A stretch of DNA of 64,000 bases from Nocardia anaemiae NBRC 100462 (GCF_001612725.1 NZ_BDAZ01000062.1:1-64000), one strand, 5' to 3'. Shown: positions 44,612-56,461, numbered from the stretch's first letter. A program made the numbers and translations. Notes: generated by a model not told the origin, from the sequence alone.

Positions 44612-47290
44612 GAATGCGCGTCCGGCTCGACGTCGGTGTCTGCGCGCGGTATGCCCCTGTCGGACAAGAGAGTTGGTTGTGCTGAAGCGTGCGGCGCGGC
44701 GCTCGATCCGGTGCCCGCTCGCGCGTGGCCGCTGTTCGCTCACCGGCGGCGGGGTGCGGAAGAACCGGCGCTTACCCAGTTCCGCGAGACCGAGATAGGC
44801 CACCACCATGATGGTCAAGGCCAAGAAGAAGCCGTCCGGTAGTGAACGGAAGCCCAGACTGTGTGCCAGTGGTGTAGCGGGTAGGACAGCGCCGATCCCG
44901 ACCGCGGCGAGCGCAGCCGTCATGAGTGCCACGCTGGGGCGGCTGCGGAAGAATGGACTGCGCCGAGTGCGGATGACGAACAAAACCAGCGTCTGAGTCG
45001 CCAGGGATTCGACGAACCATCCCGTGTGGAACAACGTTTCATCGGCGTCGAACACCAATAGCATCACCGCGAAAGTCGCGAAATCGAACAGCGAGCTGAT
45101 CGGACCGAACACCAGCATGAACCGGCGGATCAGGCCGATATCCCAGCGGGCGGGGCGGGCCAGCTGTTCCGGATCGACGGTATCGGTGGGGATCGCCAGT
45201 TGGCTGGTGTCGTAGAGCAGATTGTTGAGCAGGATCTGCGAGGGCAGCATCGGCAGGAAGGGCAGGAACGCGGAAGCTCCTGCGGCACTGACCATATTGC
45301 CGAAGTTGCTGGAGGTGCCCATCAGGACGTATTTCATGGTGTTGGCGAAGATGCGGCGGCCCTGCACGACACCGTCGGCGAGTACCTGTAGATCCTTCTC
45401 CAGCAGCACTACGTCGGCGGCGTCCTTGGCAACGTCGGTGGCCGAATCCACCGAGATGCCGACGTCGGCGGCATGCAGGGCGAGGGCGTCGTTGACGCCG
45501 TCGCCGAGAAAGGCGACATCGAGTCCCGCGCGGCGCTGCACGCGCACGATCCGCGCTTTCTGTTCAGGGTCGACGCGTGCGAAAATGGCTGTCGTCGTGA
45601 TCTTTTCGGCGAGTTGGTGATCGTCGAAGCGGTCGATATCGGTGCCCGTCAGGACATCTCCCGGCGGTAGGCCGAGCTCGTCGCAGACCCGGGCGGCGAC
45701 GGTCGGGTGGTCACCGGTGATGACCTTGACGGTCACACCGAGTTCGGCCAGCCGGGCCAGTGCCACGCACGCGGAAGTCTTGGGTGGATCGAGGAATACC
45801 AGGAACCCGCGCAGGCGCAGCGCATTCTCATCGTCCGGTCGCAGTGAATTCCACCCTGGCGCCGGACGGTTGGCGACCGCCACGATGCGGTGCCCGGCGG
45901 CGAGTTCGGTGTCGAGGACAGCGTGGACGGTATTCGGTACGCCGGTGCAGCGTGACAGCACCGACTCCGGTGCGCCCTTCGTGATGATCGATCGACGGCC
46001 ATCGGGATCTTCGGCGAGCACCGAGACCAGGCGCCGTTGATGATCGAAGGGCAGGACCGCGAGTCGGTCGTACTTCGCGGCCGAATCACGTGGTGCCGCA
46101 GTCGAATCCCACAGCGCGGTGTCCAGCGGCTCACCGCGGGTGAGTCGGCCCTCGCGCGCGAGCGCGTCCGTGCAGACCAGACCGAGCAGCATCGCTTCGT
46201 CGGAGGCCGAACCATCCGGACCGACCGACCGCATGAACTCGAGGCGTCCCTCGGTCAGTGTTCCGGTCTTATCGGTGAAGAGTATCTCGATGTCGCCGAG
46301 GTCCTCGATGCACACCAGCCGCTTGACGAGCACTTTGCCCCGGGCAAGCTGCCGGGATCCGGCGGCGAGACTGGTGGACACGACGGCGGGCAGCAACTGC
46401 GGTGAGATGCCCACCGCGATCGCCAGTGAGAACAGCAACGCGTCCAGCAGTGGTCGCTGCAAGACCACGTTCACCGCGAAGATCCCGATCGTGAGCACGG
46501 CGGCGGTATACACCAGCAGCATGGAGAACTTGCGTAGGCCGATCTGGAATTCGGTATCCGGATGAGTTTCGCCCAGTCCCAGGGCAATTCGGCCGAATTC
46601 GGTGGCTGCGCCGGTCGCGACGACAACCCCGCGGCCGGATCCCGAACTCACCACCGTGCCCATCAGCGCACACGAATCCCATTCGGCCAGTGCGCTGTTC
46701 GCGGTTACCGGAGTGGTCGATTTCGCTGCGGCCGTCGACTCGCCCGTCAGCACCGATTCATCACAATGCAGCGCGGTGACCGAGATCAGCCGCAGGTCGG
46801 CCGGAACCAGTTCACCGGCCCGCAAATCGACGATATCGCCCGGTGCCAACTCGACGATATCGACCGATCGCGGCCGCCCCGCACGCACGACGACTGCACG
46901 ATGCCGGATCCGATCGTGCAGACCTTCCGCGGCCTTCTCCGCACGATATTCGTTGCCCACCCCCAGGCCGACGGAGGCGGCGAGAATCAGCCCGATGATA
47001 ACCGCGTTGGTGCGCTCACCGACGAAGAACGACACGACCGCGGTGAACGCAAGCAACAGCAGCAGCGGTGAACGCAACTGGCGCAACAACACCGGCGCCA
47101 GCCTGGCCTGATGGGTCCGCACCGCATTGGGTCCCCATCGGCGTAGACGGCCTGAACTCTCGTCCTCCGTCAGCCCGGCATCGGTGACCGCCAGTGCGGT
47201 AAGGACATCGGACGTCGGTAGCGCGGCGGCCGTGGCGGTCGACAGTGGTCGCACCGCCGCCGGCGGCAGTGTGCCGATGCCGGATTCCAT
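44591..47290 (-). CDS. mgtA: Magnesium-translocating P-type ATPase
   Basis: An 899-residue P3B-type Mg2+ ATPase. It has SVLTGESTAAAKS, the DKTGTLTEGRLEF phosphorylation site, VITGDHPTVAARVCDELG, GDGVNDALALHAADVGISVD, SATDVAKDAADVVLLEKDL, the TMKYVLMGTSSNFGNM motif typical of MgtA/MgtB and NNLLYDTSQLAIPTD. Two departures: the M4 motif usually written PEMLP reads PQLLP, and the NDAPAL hinge reads NDALAL. ATG 47290 is preferred to a GTG at 47320. It follows a broken HAD gene by about 100 bases. The last ~40 residues are basic and partly overlap box-like DNA. Confidence 0.92.
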   Translation of the reverse strand: MESGIGTLPPAAVRPLSTATAAALPTSDVLTALAVTDAGLTEDESSGRLRRWGPNAVRTHQARLAPVLLRQLRSPLLLLLAFTAVVSFFVGERTNAVIIGLILAASVGLGVGNEYRAEKAAEGLHDRIRHRAVVVRAGRPRSVDIVELAPGDIVDLRAGELVPADLRLISVTALHCDESVLTGESTAAAKSTTPVTANSALAEWDSCALMGTVVSSGSGRGVVVATGAATEFGRIALGLGETHPDTEFQIGLRKFSMLLVYTAAVLTIGIFAVNVVLQRPLLDALLFSLAIAVGISPQLLPAVVSTSLAAGSRQLARGKVLVKRLVCIEDLGDIEILFTDKTGTLTEGRLEFMRSVGPDGSASDEAMLLGLVCTDALAREGRLTRGEPLDTALWDSTAAPRDSAAKYDRLAVLPFDHQRRLVSVLAEDPDGRRSIITKGAPESVLSRCTGVPNTVHAVLDTELAAGHRIVAVANRPAPGWNSLRPDDENALRLRGFLVFLDPPKTSACVALARLAELGVTVKVITGDHPTVAARVCDELGLPPGDVLTGTDIDRFDDHQLAEKITTTAIFARVDPEQKARIVRVQRRAGLDVAFLGDGVNDALALHAADVGISVDSATDVAKDAADVVLLEKDLQVLADGVVQGRRIFANTMKYVLMGTSSNFGNMVSAAGASAFLPFLPMLPSQILLNNLLYDTSQLAIPTDTVDPEQLARPARWDIGLIRRFMLVFGPISSLFDFATFAVMLLVFDADETLFHTGWFVESLATQTLVLFVIRTRRSPFFRSRPSVALMTAALAAVGIGAVLPATPLAHSLGFRSLPDGFFLALTIMVVAYLGLAELGKRRFFRTPPPVSEQRPRASGHRIERRAARFSTTNSLVRQGHTARRHRRRAGRAFDQRPAG

Positions 47291-47390
47291 AACTCGATCG
47301 TCGTCGCGTCGGACATCCACGAGCCAGGGGCCAATGGCCCTGCACTCGCGGTCTTACGACGGCACCTTCTGGGCACCTGTTCGATTCGGC

Positions 47391-47948
47391 ACGGCGGGCC
47401 GCCTCGATGAACATCGCGGGATCAGATTTGCCGGGCAATGACATCCGCGCTGCATCGGTGCCATCGACGCGGACGGTGAACAGATCGGTGAGACCTGCGG
47501 CATCCACGATCGCGGCGCTGTTGCGGCTGGCGGTGACCAGCGCGGTTGGAATCTGGGCCGAGCGGAGCCGGGTGAGCAGGTCCTTGGCATCGGGGAATAC
47601 CTGCGCCCCGGCGCGGCCCACCTCGGCGGCGAAAAGCAACTGCTTGCGGGCCGCAAGCCCCGCGACGGTCATCCGTTCAGGCGGGTCTTCCGGGGCGCCC
47701 TCTGACAGGGTGATGCCGCGCGATCTGAGGAAGGAGCGGACGCCGTCTGTACGGACCCGCCCGTCGAGCCACTTGCGATAGTCCTGATCGGGGTCGAACG
47801 GCGGCTCGTCGGGGCCTGCTATCGCGGGCAAAATCTGATCGAACAGTGCCCGCCACGCGGCTGCGTGCACTGCTGCGGTGTCGGTGACCACGCCGTCCAT
47901 ATCGAAGATGACCGCACCGAACCCATTGGCGATGCGCCCGGTCGGCAC
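47391..47948 (-). pseudogene. Truncated HAD (beta-phosphoglucomutase-like) gene
   Basis: From GTG 47948 about 186 residues follow domain 1 of OtsB1-type proteins: AVIFDMDGVVTDTAAVHAAA, KWLDGRVRTDGVRSFLRSRG, LVTASRNSAAIVDAAGL and DPAMFIEAARR. The remaining part, including the ED(A/D)xAG motif near the end of the HAD fold, is missing at 47391, after which the reading frame encodes unrelated sequence and mgtA begins. It lacks the trehalose-phosphatase and GH65 domains of the 17216 gene. It keeps a box 58 bases upstream. Confidence 0.75.
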
Positions 47949-48005
47949 CGGGAAATTTCGAGCCACACAGCAGCTATGGTTCGCTTGACCAGTTGTGTCA
48001 GCTAG

Positions 48006-48020
48006 TGCCTTAGGTCCCGG
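48006..48020. promoter_or_regulatory. DevR-box-like palindrome
   Basis: TGCCTTAGGTCCCGG (reverse CCGGGACCTAAGGCA), 58 bases upstream of the truncated HAD gene at 47948. It could still drive mgtA. Bases 48021-48250 have a short TM-containing frame on the plus strand that I do not accept as a gene. Confidence 0.55.
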
Positions 48021-48250
48021 TTGCGGCGGCGCTGGGCCTGGAACAAATGCCCACGGTGTGGCGGCGCCCATGGCGGCTTCCCCGCGCGGGTGAACGGGCG
48101 CCACCACAACTGCTTGAGTGTTCTGGTTGTCGTCGTGGTGGCTGTGTCCGTGGGCCTGGTGGTGCAGGGCTACCGGACGGGTGTCAGCGGTGCGAAGGCC
48201 GCCTGGCACGACCGGCTCGGATCGTAGGCAGCCGGGGCAGGATCGGGCTG

Positions 48251-49123
48251 TCAGTCCTGGGGGCGGGCGATGATCACGGGGCAGTCGGCCGCATGCAGGA
48301 CGGCCTGGCTGGTGGAACCGAGGGTCATACCGGCGAAGCCGCCGTCGCCGTGGCTGCCGACCACGATCAGTTGTGCGCGTTCGGCGGCGGCGAGGATGCG
48401 TTTGGCGGGGCGGTCCTCGGTGACCACTCGCTGGACGCGGACATCGGGGTACTTCTCGGTGTAGCCCGCCAGGCTTTCGGCGAGCAGTTCTTCGGCCTCG
48501 TTCGCCATATCAGTGCGGGGGATATAGCGATTGAATTCGGACCAGGTGTGCACTGCTACGAGGGCCGCGCGCCGCCGCGACGCCTCATCGAAGGCGACGT
48601 CGAGGGCACGGATGCCGCCCGGGGAGCCGTCGACACCGATCACGACCGGGCCGAGCGCCCGCTCGGGGGCCACCGTCTCCGGGATCACCGCGACCGGGCA
48701 ATGTGCGTGCCGGGCCAGTGAGGTGCTTACGGACCCAAGTAGTCCACGCCGGAACGCGCCGAGGCCGCGGGTGCCGACCACCACCAGCCTGGCCTCCTTG
48801 GATCGGTCGCACAGCACAGGGACCGGTGGTGCCTCGACAACGAATGTCTCGATATCGAGCGGGTGAATCGAATCCGATACGGCGACAGCGGTTTTGCGTG
48901 CGAGCCCGACCGCGGCGGCGCCGGCTTGGCGATAGACGTCGTAGTCGATCTGATTGAAGGCGATATTTGGTCCGTAGTCGACCGGTGCGCCGATCGCGTA
49001 GATGATGTGCAGAGGCGCGCCGTGTCGGGCTGCGTCGACGGCAGCCCACCGCACGGCTTCGACGGAGTCGGCGGATCCGTCGGCGCCGACGAGGACGGGC
49101 GGATTGACGGTATTGGTGGACAT
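48251..49123 (-). CDS. Tandem universal stress protein (copy 2)
   Basis: A 290-residue protein with two UspA domains. The ATP-site motifs are VLVGADGSADS, VVGTRGLGAFRRGLLGSVS, VVIGVDGSPGG and VVGSHGDGGFAGMTLGSTS. It differs from copies 1 and 3 in the linker and is the type to which the fragment at 27499 belonged. ATG 49123 is chosen because the Usp fold begins there. The two box-like sites at 49304-49338 imply a leader of ~150-190 bases, unless a longer N-terminus is translated. Confidence 0.9.
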   Translation of the reverse strand: MSTNTVNPPVLVGADGSADSVEAVRWAAVDAARHGAPLHIIYAIGAPVDYGPNIAFNQIDYDVYRQAGAAAVGLARKTAVAVSDSIHPLDIETFVVEAPPVPVLCDRSKEARLVVVGTRGLGAFRRGLLGSVSTSLARHAHCPVAVIPETVAPERALGPVVIGVDGSPGGIRALDVAFDEASRRRAALVAVHTWSEFNRYIPRTDMANEAEELLAESLAGYTEKYPDVRVQRVVTEDRPAKRILAAAERAQLIVVGSHGDGGFAGMTLGSTSQAVLHAADCPVIIARPQD

Positions 49124-49303
49124 GTGATTTCTCGGCTTTCTGGAGCGGATCGGCGCGGGCGCTTGATCACGTCGGCACCGACAACCACTGCGCCCGAGGC
49201 AATTCGATGCGGGATCGCTACGATGCGACATGTGGTCATGGGCTGCTGTCGGTCCAACGATCGGGTACACGTAGGTTAGGAACTCTGCGGGATCCCGCAC
49301 GCC

Positions 49304-49338
49304 TGTCCAAGGTCCCGAACCCGAGGGCCCAAAGGGGC
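49304..49338. promoter_or_regulatory. Two DevR-box-like palindromes upstream of the stress-protein gene
   Basis: TGTCCAAGGTCCCG (49304-49317) and GGGCCCAAAGGGGC (49325-49338), centred 21 bases apart, i.e. two helical turns. This matches the paired-box arrangement that gives cooperative DosR binding in mycobacteria. The sites lie 181-215 bases before the ATG at 49123. Confidence 0.6.
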
Positions 49339-49402
49339 ACGAAACTGAGGGCCAACGGCGGTGACTGCTCGCCTACCGCGCATATGGCCGCTGCACAGTA
49401 TG

Positions 49403-51855
<2,453 letters not shown>

Positions 51856-51886
51856 GTCTTATGCCTCTCCCTCACACCGAATTCAC

Positions 51887-53443
51887 TCAGCGTACGGAGC
51901 GGTCCGGTTCGTTGGATCGGCGTTGGACCTCTCTCTCGTGACCAAAGTCCCTTGATCTGTCCGATTCGGCCGCCGCTGCCCATTCTCCGCCGATTCGCCA
52001 GGCTCGGCATGCCGTCTCCAGGGTGTCGGCGAGTATCCGGCCGGTGTCCAAGGCGATGGCCTCCGGCCAGGGCGCATCGGCGGTGGACATGGCGGCGGCG
52101 ATGGCAGGGGTCGCGTCGGAATCCCCGGCCGGGCGTTGCCGAATGCGTTCGTTCGCCAGCGATTCCGGGCAGTGGCATCGCAGTTGCACCAGTTCTGCGC
52201 TCGCTTCGTCGGCGAGCACGGCGGCGCGTCGTCGTTCGTCCGGATCGATCCAGCTCGCGTCGAGGATCACCGAGACGCCGGATTCGAGCAGCGCTCGAGC
52301 GCGGATGCGCAATTCGGCATAGACACGAGCCTTGTCGACCGGGGAGTACATTCCGACGCCGTATTCGCCGACCGGGTCGGTCACCTCTTCGGATGCGGCC
52401 AATTCCCTGCGCACCCTGTCGGTGCCGAGTACTACCGCACCGGTCGGCAGTGAAAGGTGTTCGGCGACTGTGGTTTTCCCGGTGCCGGGCAGTCCGCCGA
52501 CAAGGGTGAGGCGGACCGCGGCCCGATCCAGACGGCGTGCCGCGATCCGCAGGTGGCGCCAAGTACGGTCGCGAGCTGTCACATCGCCCTGTTCGAAGCG
52601 GATCACATTCACCTTGGCACGGACGAGCGCGCGGTAGGCAACGTAGTGGTCCCGCAGGGACGACGGCGCCGAATCCTCGGTCACGCGTTGATAATCGTCG
52701 AGCAGGCGAGTGCTCAGATCATCGTGGCCGAGGTATTCGAGATCCATCGCCAGGAAGGCGATATCGTCCAGGCAATCGACGTAGCGCAGCTGATCGTCGA
52801 AGTCGAGGCAGTCGAGCACCCGGAAGCCATCGGGTAGCTCGAAGATGTCCTGGGCTTGCAGGTCGCCATGTCCATCGACGATGCGGCCCTGGGCGATCCT
52901 GCGGGTCAGCAAGGGTTTTCGGCCCTCGAGGTAGCGCATCGCACGCGCTTCTATCCGCGCGAGCAAGTCCGGAGCCACGAGATCGGCGGGTTGCGCCCGT
53001 AGGGTGCGCAGAAGCGCCTGCCATCGATCGCGCAGCGCCTCCGGGGTTCCGGCCAGGTCGATGTCCGGGCCGCGGCGAGCCGCGTGGTGGAACTGTGCCA
53101 GTACTCGGACCAGCGCTGAGATTTCCGAGCTACCGGCCGCCGCGTCGGTCAGGATATGGGTGAGCCTGCGGTGCTCCGGCATTCGGCGCATAACGAGTAC
53201 CGGTTCGCTCGGGCCACCGGTGGTGTCGCTCAGGTGCGCGACACCGAGATACACGTCCGGGGCCATCCGGCGATTGAGTTCGAGTTCACGTACGCAGGCC
53301 CGCTCGCGCAGGTCCGGCGTGCTGAAGTCCAGGAAGTCGGTAGCAATCGGTTTCTTCACCTTGTACGCACGGTCGCCGCACAGCACAACGACGCCGGTAT
53401 GGGTTTCGCGTAGATCGGCGGGCGACCCGTTCGACACGATCAC
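51887..53443 (-). CDS. Rv2004c-like kinase: aminoglycoside-phosphotransferase-like plus P-loop domain
   Basis: A 518-residue two-domain protein like DosR-regulated Rv2004c. Residues 1-320 are an APH/CHK-type kinase-like domain (VVLCGDRAYKVKKPIATDFL, RIVDGHGDLQAQDIFELP with the catalytic HGD, VLDCLDFDDQLRYVD). Residues ~330-500 are a P-loop kinase (TLVGGLPGTGKTTVAEHL, VILDASWIDPDERR). Substrates are unknown. The GTG 53443 start is at the edge of the fold; an ATG-led frame just upstream ends at a TGA overlapping it (GTGA), so a few extra N-terminal residues may once have been present. Its 3' end, at about 51940, carries the devR box. Confidence 0.88.
   Translation of the reverse strand: MIVSNGSPADLRETHTGVVVLCGDRAYKVKKPIATDFLDFSTPDLRERACVRELELNRRMAPDVYLGVAHLSDTTGGPSEPVLVMRRMPEHRRLTHILTDAAAGSSEISALVRVLAQFHHAARRGPDIDLAGTPEALRDRWQALLRTLRAQPADLVAPDLLARIEARAMRYLEGRKPLLTRRIAQGRIVDGHGDLQAQDIFELPDGFRVLDCLDFDDQLRYVDCLDDIAFLAMDLEYLGHDDLSTRLLDDYQRVTEDSAPSSLRDHYVAYRALVRAKVNVIRFEQGDVTARDRTWRHLRIAARRLDRAAVRLTLVGGLPGTGKTTVAEHLSLPTGAVVLGTDRVRRELAASEEVTDPVGEYGVGMYSPVDKARVYAELRIRARALLESGVSVILDASWIDPDERRRAAVLADEASAELVQLRCHCPESLANERIRQRPAGDSDATPAIAAAMSTADAPWPEAIALDTGRILADTLETACRAWRIGGEWAAAAESDRSRDFGHEREVQRRSNEPDRSVR
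51940..51954. promoter_or_regulatory. DevR-box-like palindrome upstream of devR
   Basis: GACCAAAGTCCCTTG (reverse CAAGGGACTTTGGTC), 85 bases before the devR start at 51855 and inside the last codons of the kinase gene. Confidence 0.6.
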
Positions 53444-53610
53444 GAGGCGAGCCGTTCAGCAAGCGCGGTCAAGGCCATGCCCGCCGCGGCGCCGCCGTCG
53501 ACGACGGCGCGGTGACCGTGCAGGTCTGGTCTATGGACCGCGGACATGGCGATCGGATCCTTCCGGTTGTGGTGGTCCCAGACTTGCGCACCGACCCGGT
53601 GCGCGGTGAT

Positions 53611-53694
53611 GGCCGAAGGTCCTTGATCCGCAGGGTCTTCGGGTCCGATCTCGGTGTCAGGACAGGGTTCGGCGAGAGTCGGCCGAAGTCCTGC
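53611..53694. promoter_or_regulatory. Two DevR-box-like sites in a divergent promoter
   Basis: GGCCGAAGGTCCTTG (53611-53625) and GGCCGAAGTCCTGC (53681-53694). They lie between the kinase gene (minus, start 53443) and Acg copy 4 (plus, start 53772): the first 168 bases from the former, the second 78 bases from the latter. Confidence 0.55.
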
Positions 53695-53771
53695 GAGTAG
53701 GGGTCGTCGTGCCCTTACCCGGGACCGCGCGCCGATGGGACCGTGGGGCGAAATCGATGAAGGAAGGCGAA

Positions 53772-54767
53772 ATGGAGCACGGATTGCCCGACGACAACAC
53801 CGTGAAGACAGCGCTGGCGCTCGCGGTGCGGGCGCCGTCGGTGCACAATGTCCAGCCGTGGCGGTGGCGGATCAATAGCTGTTCCATCCACCTCTACCTG
53901 GACCCGGAGCGCGCAATGCCCTCGTCCGATCCGGATCAGCGCGAGCTGGTGCTGAGTTGTGGAGCGGCCCTGCATCACCTGTGCGTCGCGTTGGCAGCGC
54001 TCGGCTGGTCGGCGGTGGTGCATCGGCTGCCGAATCCGGCGGATCCGAACTACTTGGCCGCGGTCGAGTTGCTGCGGCATCGGCCTACACCGCTGGATAC
54101 CGCGCTGAGCGCGGCGATCTCGAGACGCCAGACCGACCGCAGGCATTACTCTTCATGGCCGATCCCGCACGGATATCTGGGCTTGGTGACCGAACGCGCC
54201 GCCGCGCTGGGGGCAACCGTGACCCACGCCGGTAACCGTCACCGCGAGGTGTTGATCGAGGCAATGCGGACCGCCGCCGCCTTGCACGCCGGAGATGTGG
54301 AATCCCGCTTCGAATTGGCGAATTGGTCTGGCAGGCACAGTTCGGACGACGGGGTACCCGCCAGGAACACCCCTCGCGTGGAGTCGCATGACGAACTGCC
54401 TGCTCGCGAGTTCGCAGCACCAGCGTTGGCCGACGGTGCGCTCGAACCCGATTACGCCGAACTACTGGTGATCAGCACTTCGGCCGACGATCGGCTGTCG
54501 CGGTTGCGCGCGGGCGAGGCGATGAGTGCGGTGCTGCTGACCGCCACCAATATCGGACTGGCCACCTGCCTGCTCACCGAACCGCTCGAGCTCGCGGACC
54601 TACGCAACAGAATGCGCCTCGAGGTGCTCGACGGCGTCGCCCAACCGCAGGCGGTTCTACGGATCGGTTGTCTTCCGACCAATGCACCGTCGTTGCCGGT
54701 GACACCGCGACGGTCGGTGGAAGATGTGCTCAGTCCGTTCGAGCCGACTGCTCCCACCTGCTCATGA
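53772..54767 (+). CDS. Acg-family nitroreductase-like protein (copy 4)
   Basis: A 331-residue Acg-type protein with VRAPSVHNVQPWRWRINS, SRRQTDRRHYSSWPIP and GEAMSAVLLTATNIGLATC followed by LLTEPLELADL. Its middle and end group it with copy 3. Asn-Val replaces the more usual Asn-Thr after His in the flavin-site motif. ATG 53772 follows GGAAGGCG. It is divergent from the Rv2004c-like kinase and has a box 78 bases upstream. The following ~180 bases before the convergent DUF302 gene hold nothing recognisable. Confidence 0.9.
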   Translation: MEHGLPDDNTVKTALALAVRAPSVHNVQPWRWRINSCSIHLYLDPERAMPSSDPDQRELVLSCGAALHHLCVALAALGWSAVVHRLPNPADPNYLAAVELLRHRPTPLDTALSAAISRRQTDRRHYSSWPIPHGYLGLVTERAAALGATVTHAGNRHREVLIEAMRTAAALHAGDVESRFELANWSGRHSSDDGVPARNTPRVESHDELPAREFAAPALADGALEPDYAELLVISTSADDRLSRLRAGEAMSAVLLTATNIGLATCLLTEPLELADLRNRMRLEVLDGVAQPQAVLRIGCLPTNAPSLPVTPRRSVEDVLSPFEPTAPTCS

Positions 54768-54945
54768 GTGACAGCGGGGACCGCTGAAACCACCTGTCCT
54801 CGGTGGTCCCGTGTCCTCGGTCGCCGACCGTCCCCGATATGGTCGGCAACCCGGTCGAGATCAGCGAGCCGGACTAGGCACCGAGTAAGCGCGAATAGGG
54901 TGACCGACCGTATATGGTCGGCCACGCTGAGTGTGGGAGACGCCG

Positions 54946-55821
54946 CTAAGCCGGTGCGGCGCAACGCTTTACCACCGCATCCAAGGCTGCCGCCAAACCG
55001 GCGCGGGCTTCCTGCGCGATCGGCTGCAGCGCGGGCTGTTGCGTATTGGCGACGAGGATGTCCGGGTCGATGGCTTCGACAATGGTGGCGCCGTTGTCGG
55101 TGCGCACCACCACATTGCAGGGCAGCAGCAGGCCGATGTGCCGGTGAATGCCGATCGCCCGGTGCGCGAGCATCGGGTTGCAGGCGCCGAGGATCAGGTA
55201 GTCCTCCATCTCGATGTCGAGTTTCGCCCGCAAGGTCGCGCGCACATCGATTTCGGTCAGCACGCCGAAACCTTGTTCGGCCAAGGCCTCGCGTACGGCG
55301 GCGACGGTCTCGGCGAACGGGGTCGGCACCCGCACGAGGAGTTCGGCGGATGCCACGGGAATGCGGATCTCGGTGAGCAGGTCGCGTGCGTCGACGACCT
55401 CGTCGGGAGCGACCAGATACACCTCGGTCGGCGGTCCCACCGGATGGAACGACGATGTGCGCAACCAATTCTCCAACGCTCGGTACGCGTCGCCGATGTG
55501 TTGATAGTCGCCGCGATGGGCGGTACGGGCGTAGAGGCACGGCTCAGCTCGGCGCACCGTCACTTGGTCGCGGTTGTCGCCGATGGGCCCGAGCGTGACT
55601 GGTAGCGCGAAGTCGACCTCGGTCGATGTGGTCGCGCGGAAGTCACCGAGGTAGGTGGTCGACGGCGGCCCGGCCGGTGCCAGACCGGTGCTGGCCGCCA
55701 GCTCGTACAGTGCCTGCATCCCGGCGCCGATATCGTCGCCCGCGTGGTCGGCGCGGATGGCGCGCCGCAGTTCGAGAACGGTCTGCGGGCGCGCTTCATC
55801 GATCAGGACGCGGTAGTGCAC
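54946..55821 (-). CDS. GyrI-like ligand-binding domain fused to DUF302
   Basis: A 291-residue protein starting at GTG 55821. Residues ~1-160 form a GyrI/AraC-effector-binding-type fold (VTVRRAEPCLYARTAHRGDY, HPVGPPTEVYLVAPDE), known to bind small hydrophobic ligands. Residues ~170-290 are a DUF302 domain (FAETVAAVREALAEQGFGVL, ILGACNPMLAHRAIGIHRHI, GLLLPCNVVVR), which in other proteins accompanies redox or metal functions. No DNA-binding domain is present. It follows the flavodoxin gene by 19 bases in the same direction and is probably co-transcribed. Confidence 0.8.
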   Translation of the reverse strand: MHYRVLIDEARPQTVLELRRAIRADHAGDDIGAGMQALYELAASTGLAPAGPPSTTYLGDFRATTSTEVDFALPVTLGPIGDNRDQVTVRRAEPCLYARTAHRGDYQHIGDAYRALENWLRTSSFHPVGPPTEVYLVAPDEVVDARDLLTEIRIPVASAELLVRVPTPFAETVAAVREALAEQGFGVLTEIDVRATLRAKLDIEMEDYLILGACNPMLAHRAIGIHRHIGLLLPCNVVVRTDNGATIVEAIDPDILVANTQQPALQPIAQEARAGLAAALDAVVKRCAAPA

Positions 55822-55840
55822 TGTCGTAATCCTTCGGGTC

Positions 55841-56368
55841 TCAGACCCGATGCGTGAAGCGATCGAGTTCGGAATGTGCCAAGCGCTCGGCCCAAAGTCG
55901 AGCGCGTTCGAGCTCACCATGGGCAAGGGGGCCCTGCATGCCCTCGACGAAGAAGTCCACTGGATCGTCGGCGAGCTCATAACCCAAGCGCCGCAATCGT
56001 TTCCCGGCGCCACGTGCGGCCGAGCCCGGCAGCCACCGCGGTTTGGCGGCTTTCGTGCAGAAGGCCGCGGCCCGAGACCCCTCGGACACCGGCAGCGCCG
56101 CGTCGAGCCATTCGCGGATGCCGATATCGACCGCGACCGGCGCATCGGTGTTCCCGGCGGCATCGCGGCGGGTTCGCGTGCGACTCAGGCCGAAGGTGTG
56201 AGTAGGTCCGCCGACCACCAGTAGATCGATTGTCGGCTCCGGCATCTGCGCGGCGGCGGCGACGCTGAGCACCTCCACCTCGGCGTGTGAGCGTAATCCG
56301 TCCGCGATCGCCCGGGCGATCGCGGCGGTATTGCCGAACATCGATTCATAAACGACCCGAGCCCGCAT
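55841..56368 (-). CDS. Flavodoxin-domain protein
   Basis: A 175-residue flavodoxin/protoporphyrinogen-oxidase-like protein. The FMN phosphate loop is VVYESMFGNTAAIARAIADG, and the second strand-loop VVGGPTHTFGLSRTRTRRD completes the flavin site. The C-terminal helices (YELADDPVDFFVEGMQGPL) match actinobacterial flavodoxin-domain proteins of DosR-type clusters. It could serve electron transfer to reductases under low oxygen. A box with the core GTGACTTTCGACC lies 94 bases upstream. The GyrI-DUF302 gene follows at once. Confidence 0.9.
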   Translation of the reverse strand: MRARVVYESMFGNTAAIARAIADGLRSHAEVEVLSVAAAAQMPEPTIDLLVVGGPTHTFGLSRTRTRRDAAGNTDAPVAVDIGIREWLDAALPVSEGSRAAAFCTKAAKPRWLPGSAARGAGKRLRRLGYELADDPVDFFVEGMQGPLAHGELERARLWAERLAHSELDRFTHRV

Positions 56369-56461
56369 CTCAGTCTCCTAATTTCGCTATGACCGGCGGA
56401 AGTGATTTCGACGCTACGTCCGGGCTACGGTGGCGCACAGAGCCGAACCGACGCTTCCCGA

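Noticed and set aside
48021-48227. 68-codon plus frame with one hydrophobic segment
   Set aside because: No ribosome binding site, no family, and it overlaps a likely promoter region of the HAD remnant. The hydrophobic run may be chance.
53457-53492. ATG-led lead frame before the Rv2004c-like kinase
   Set aside because: It ends at a TGA that overlaps the kinase GTG; too short to be a gene and without a homologue I know. It may be a frameshifted start, noted in the kinase entry.
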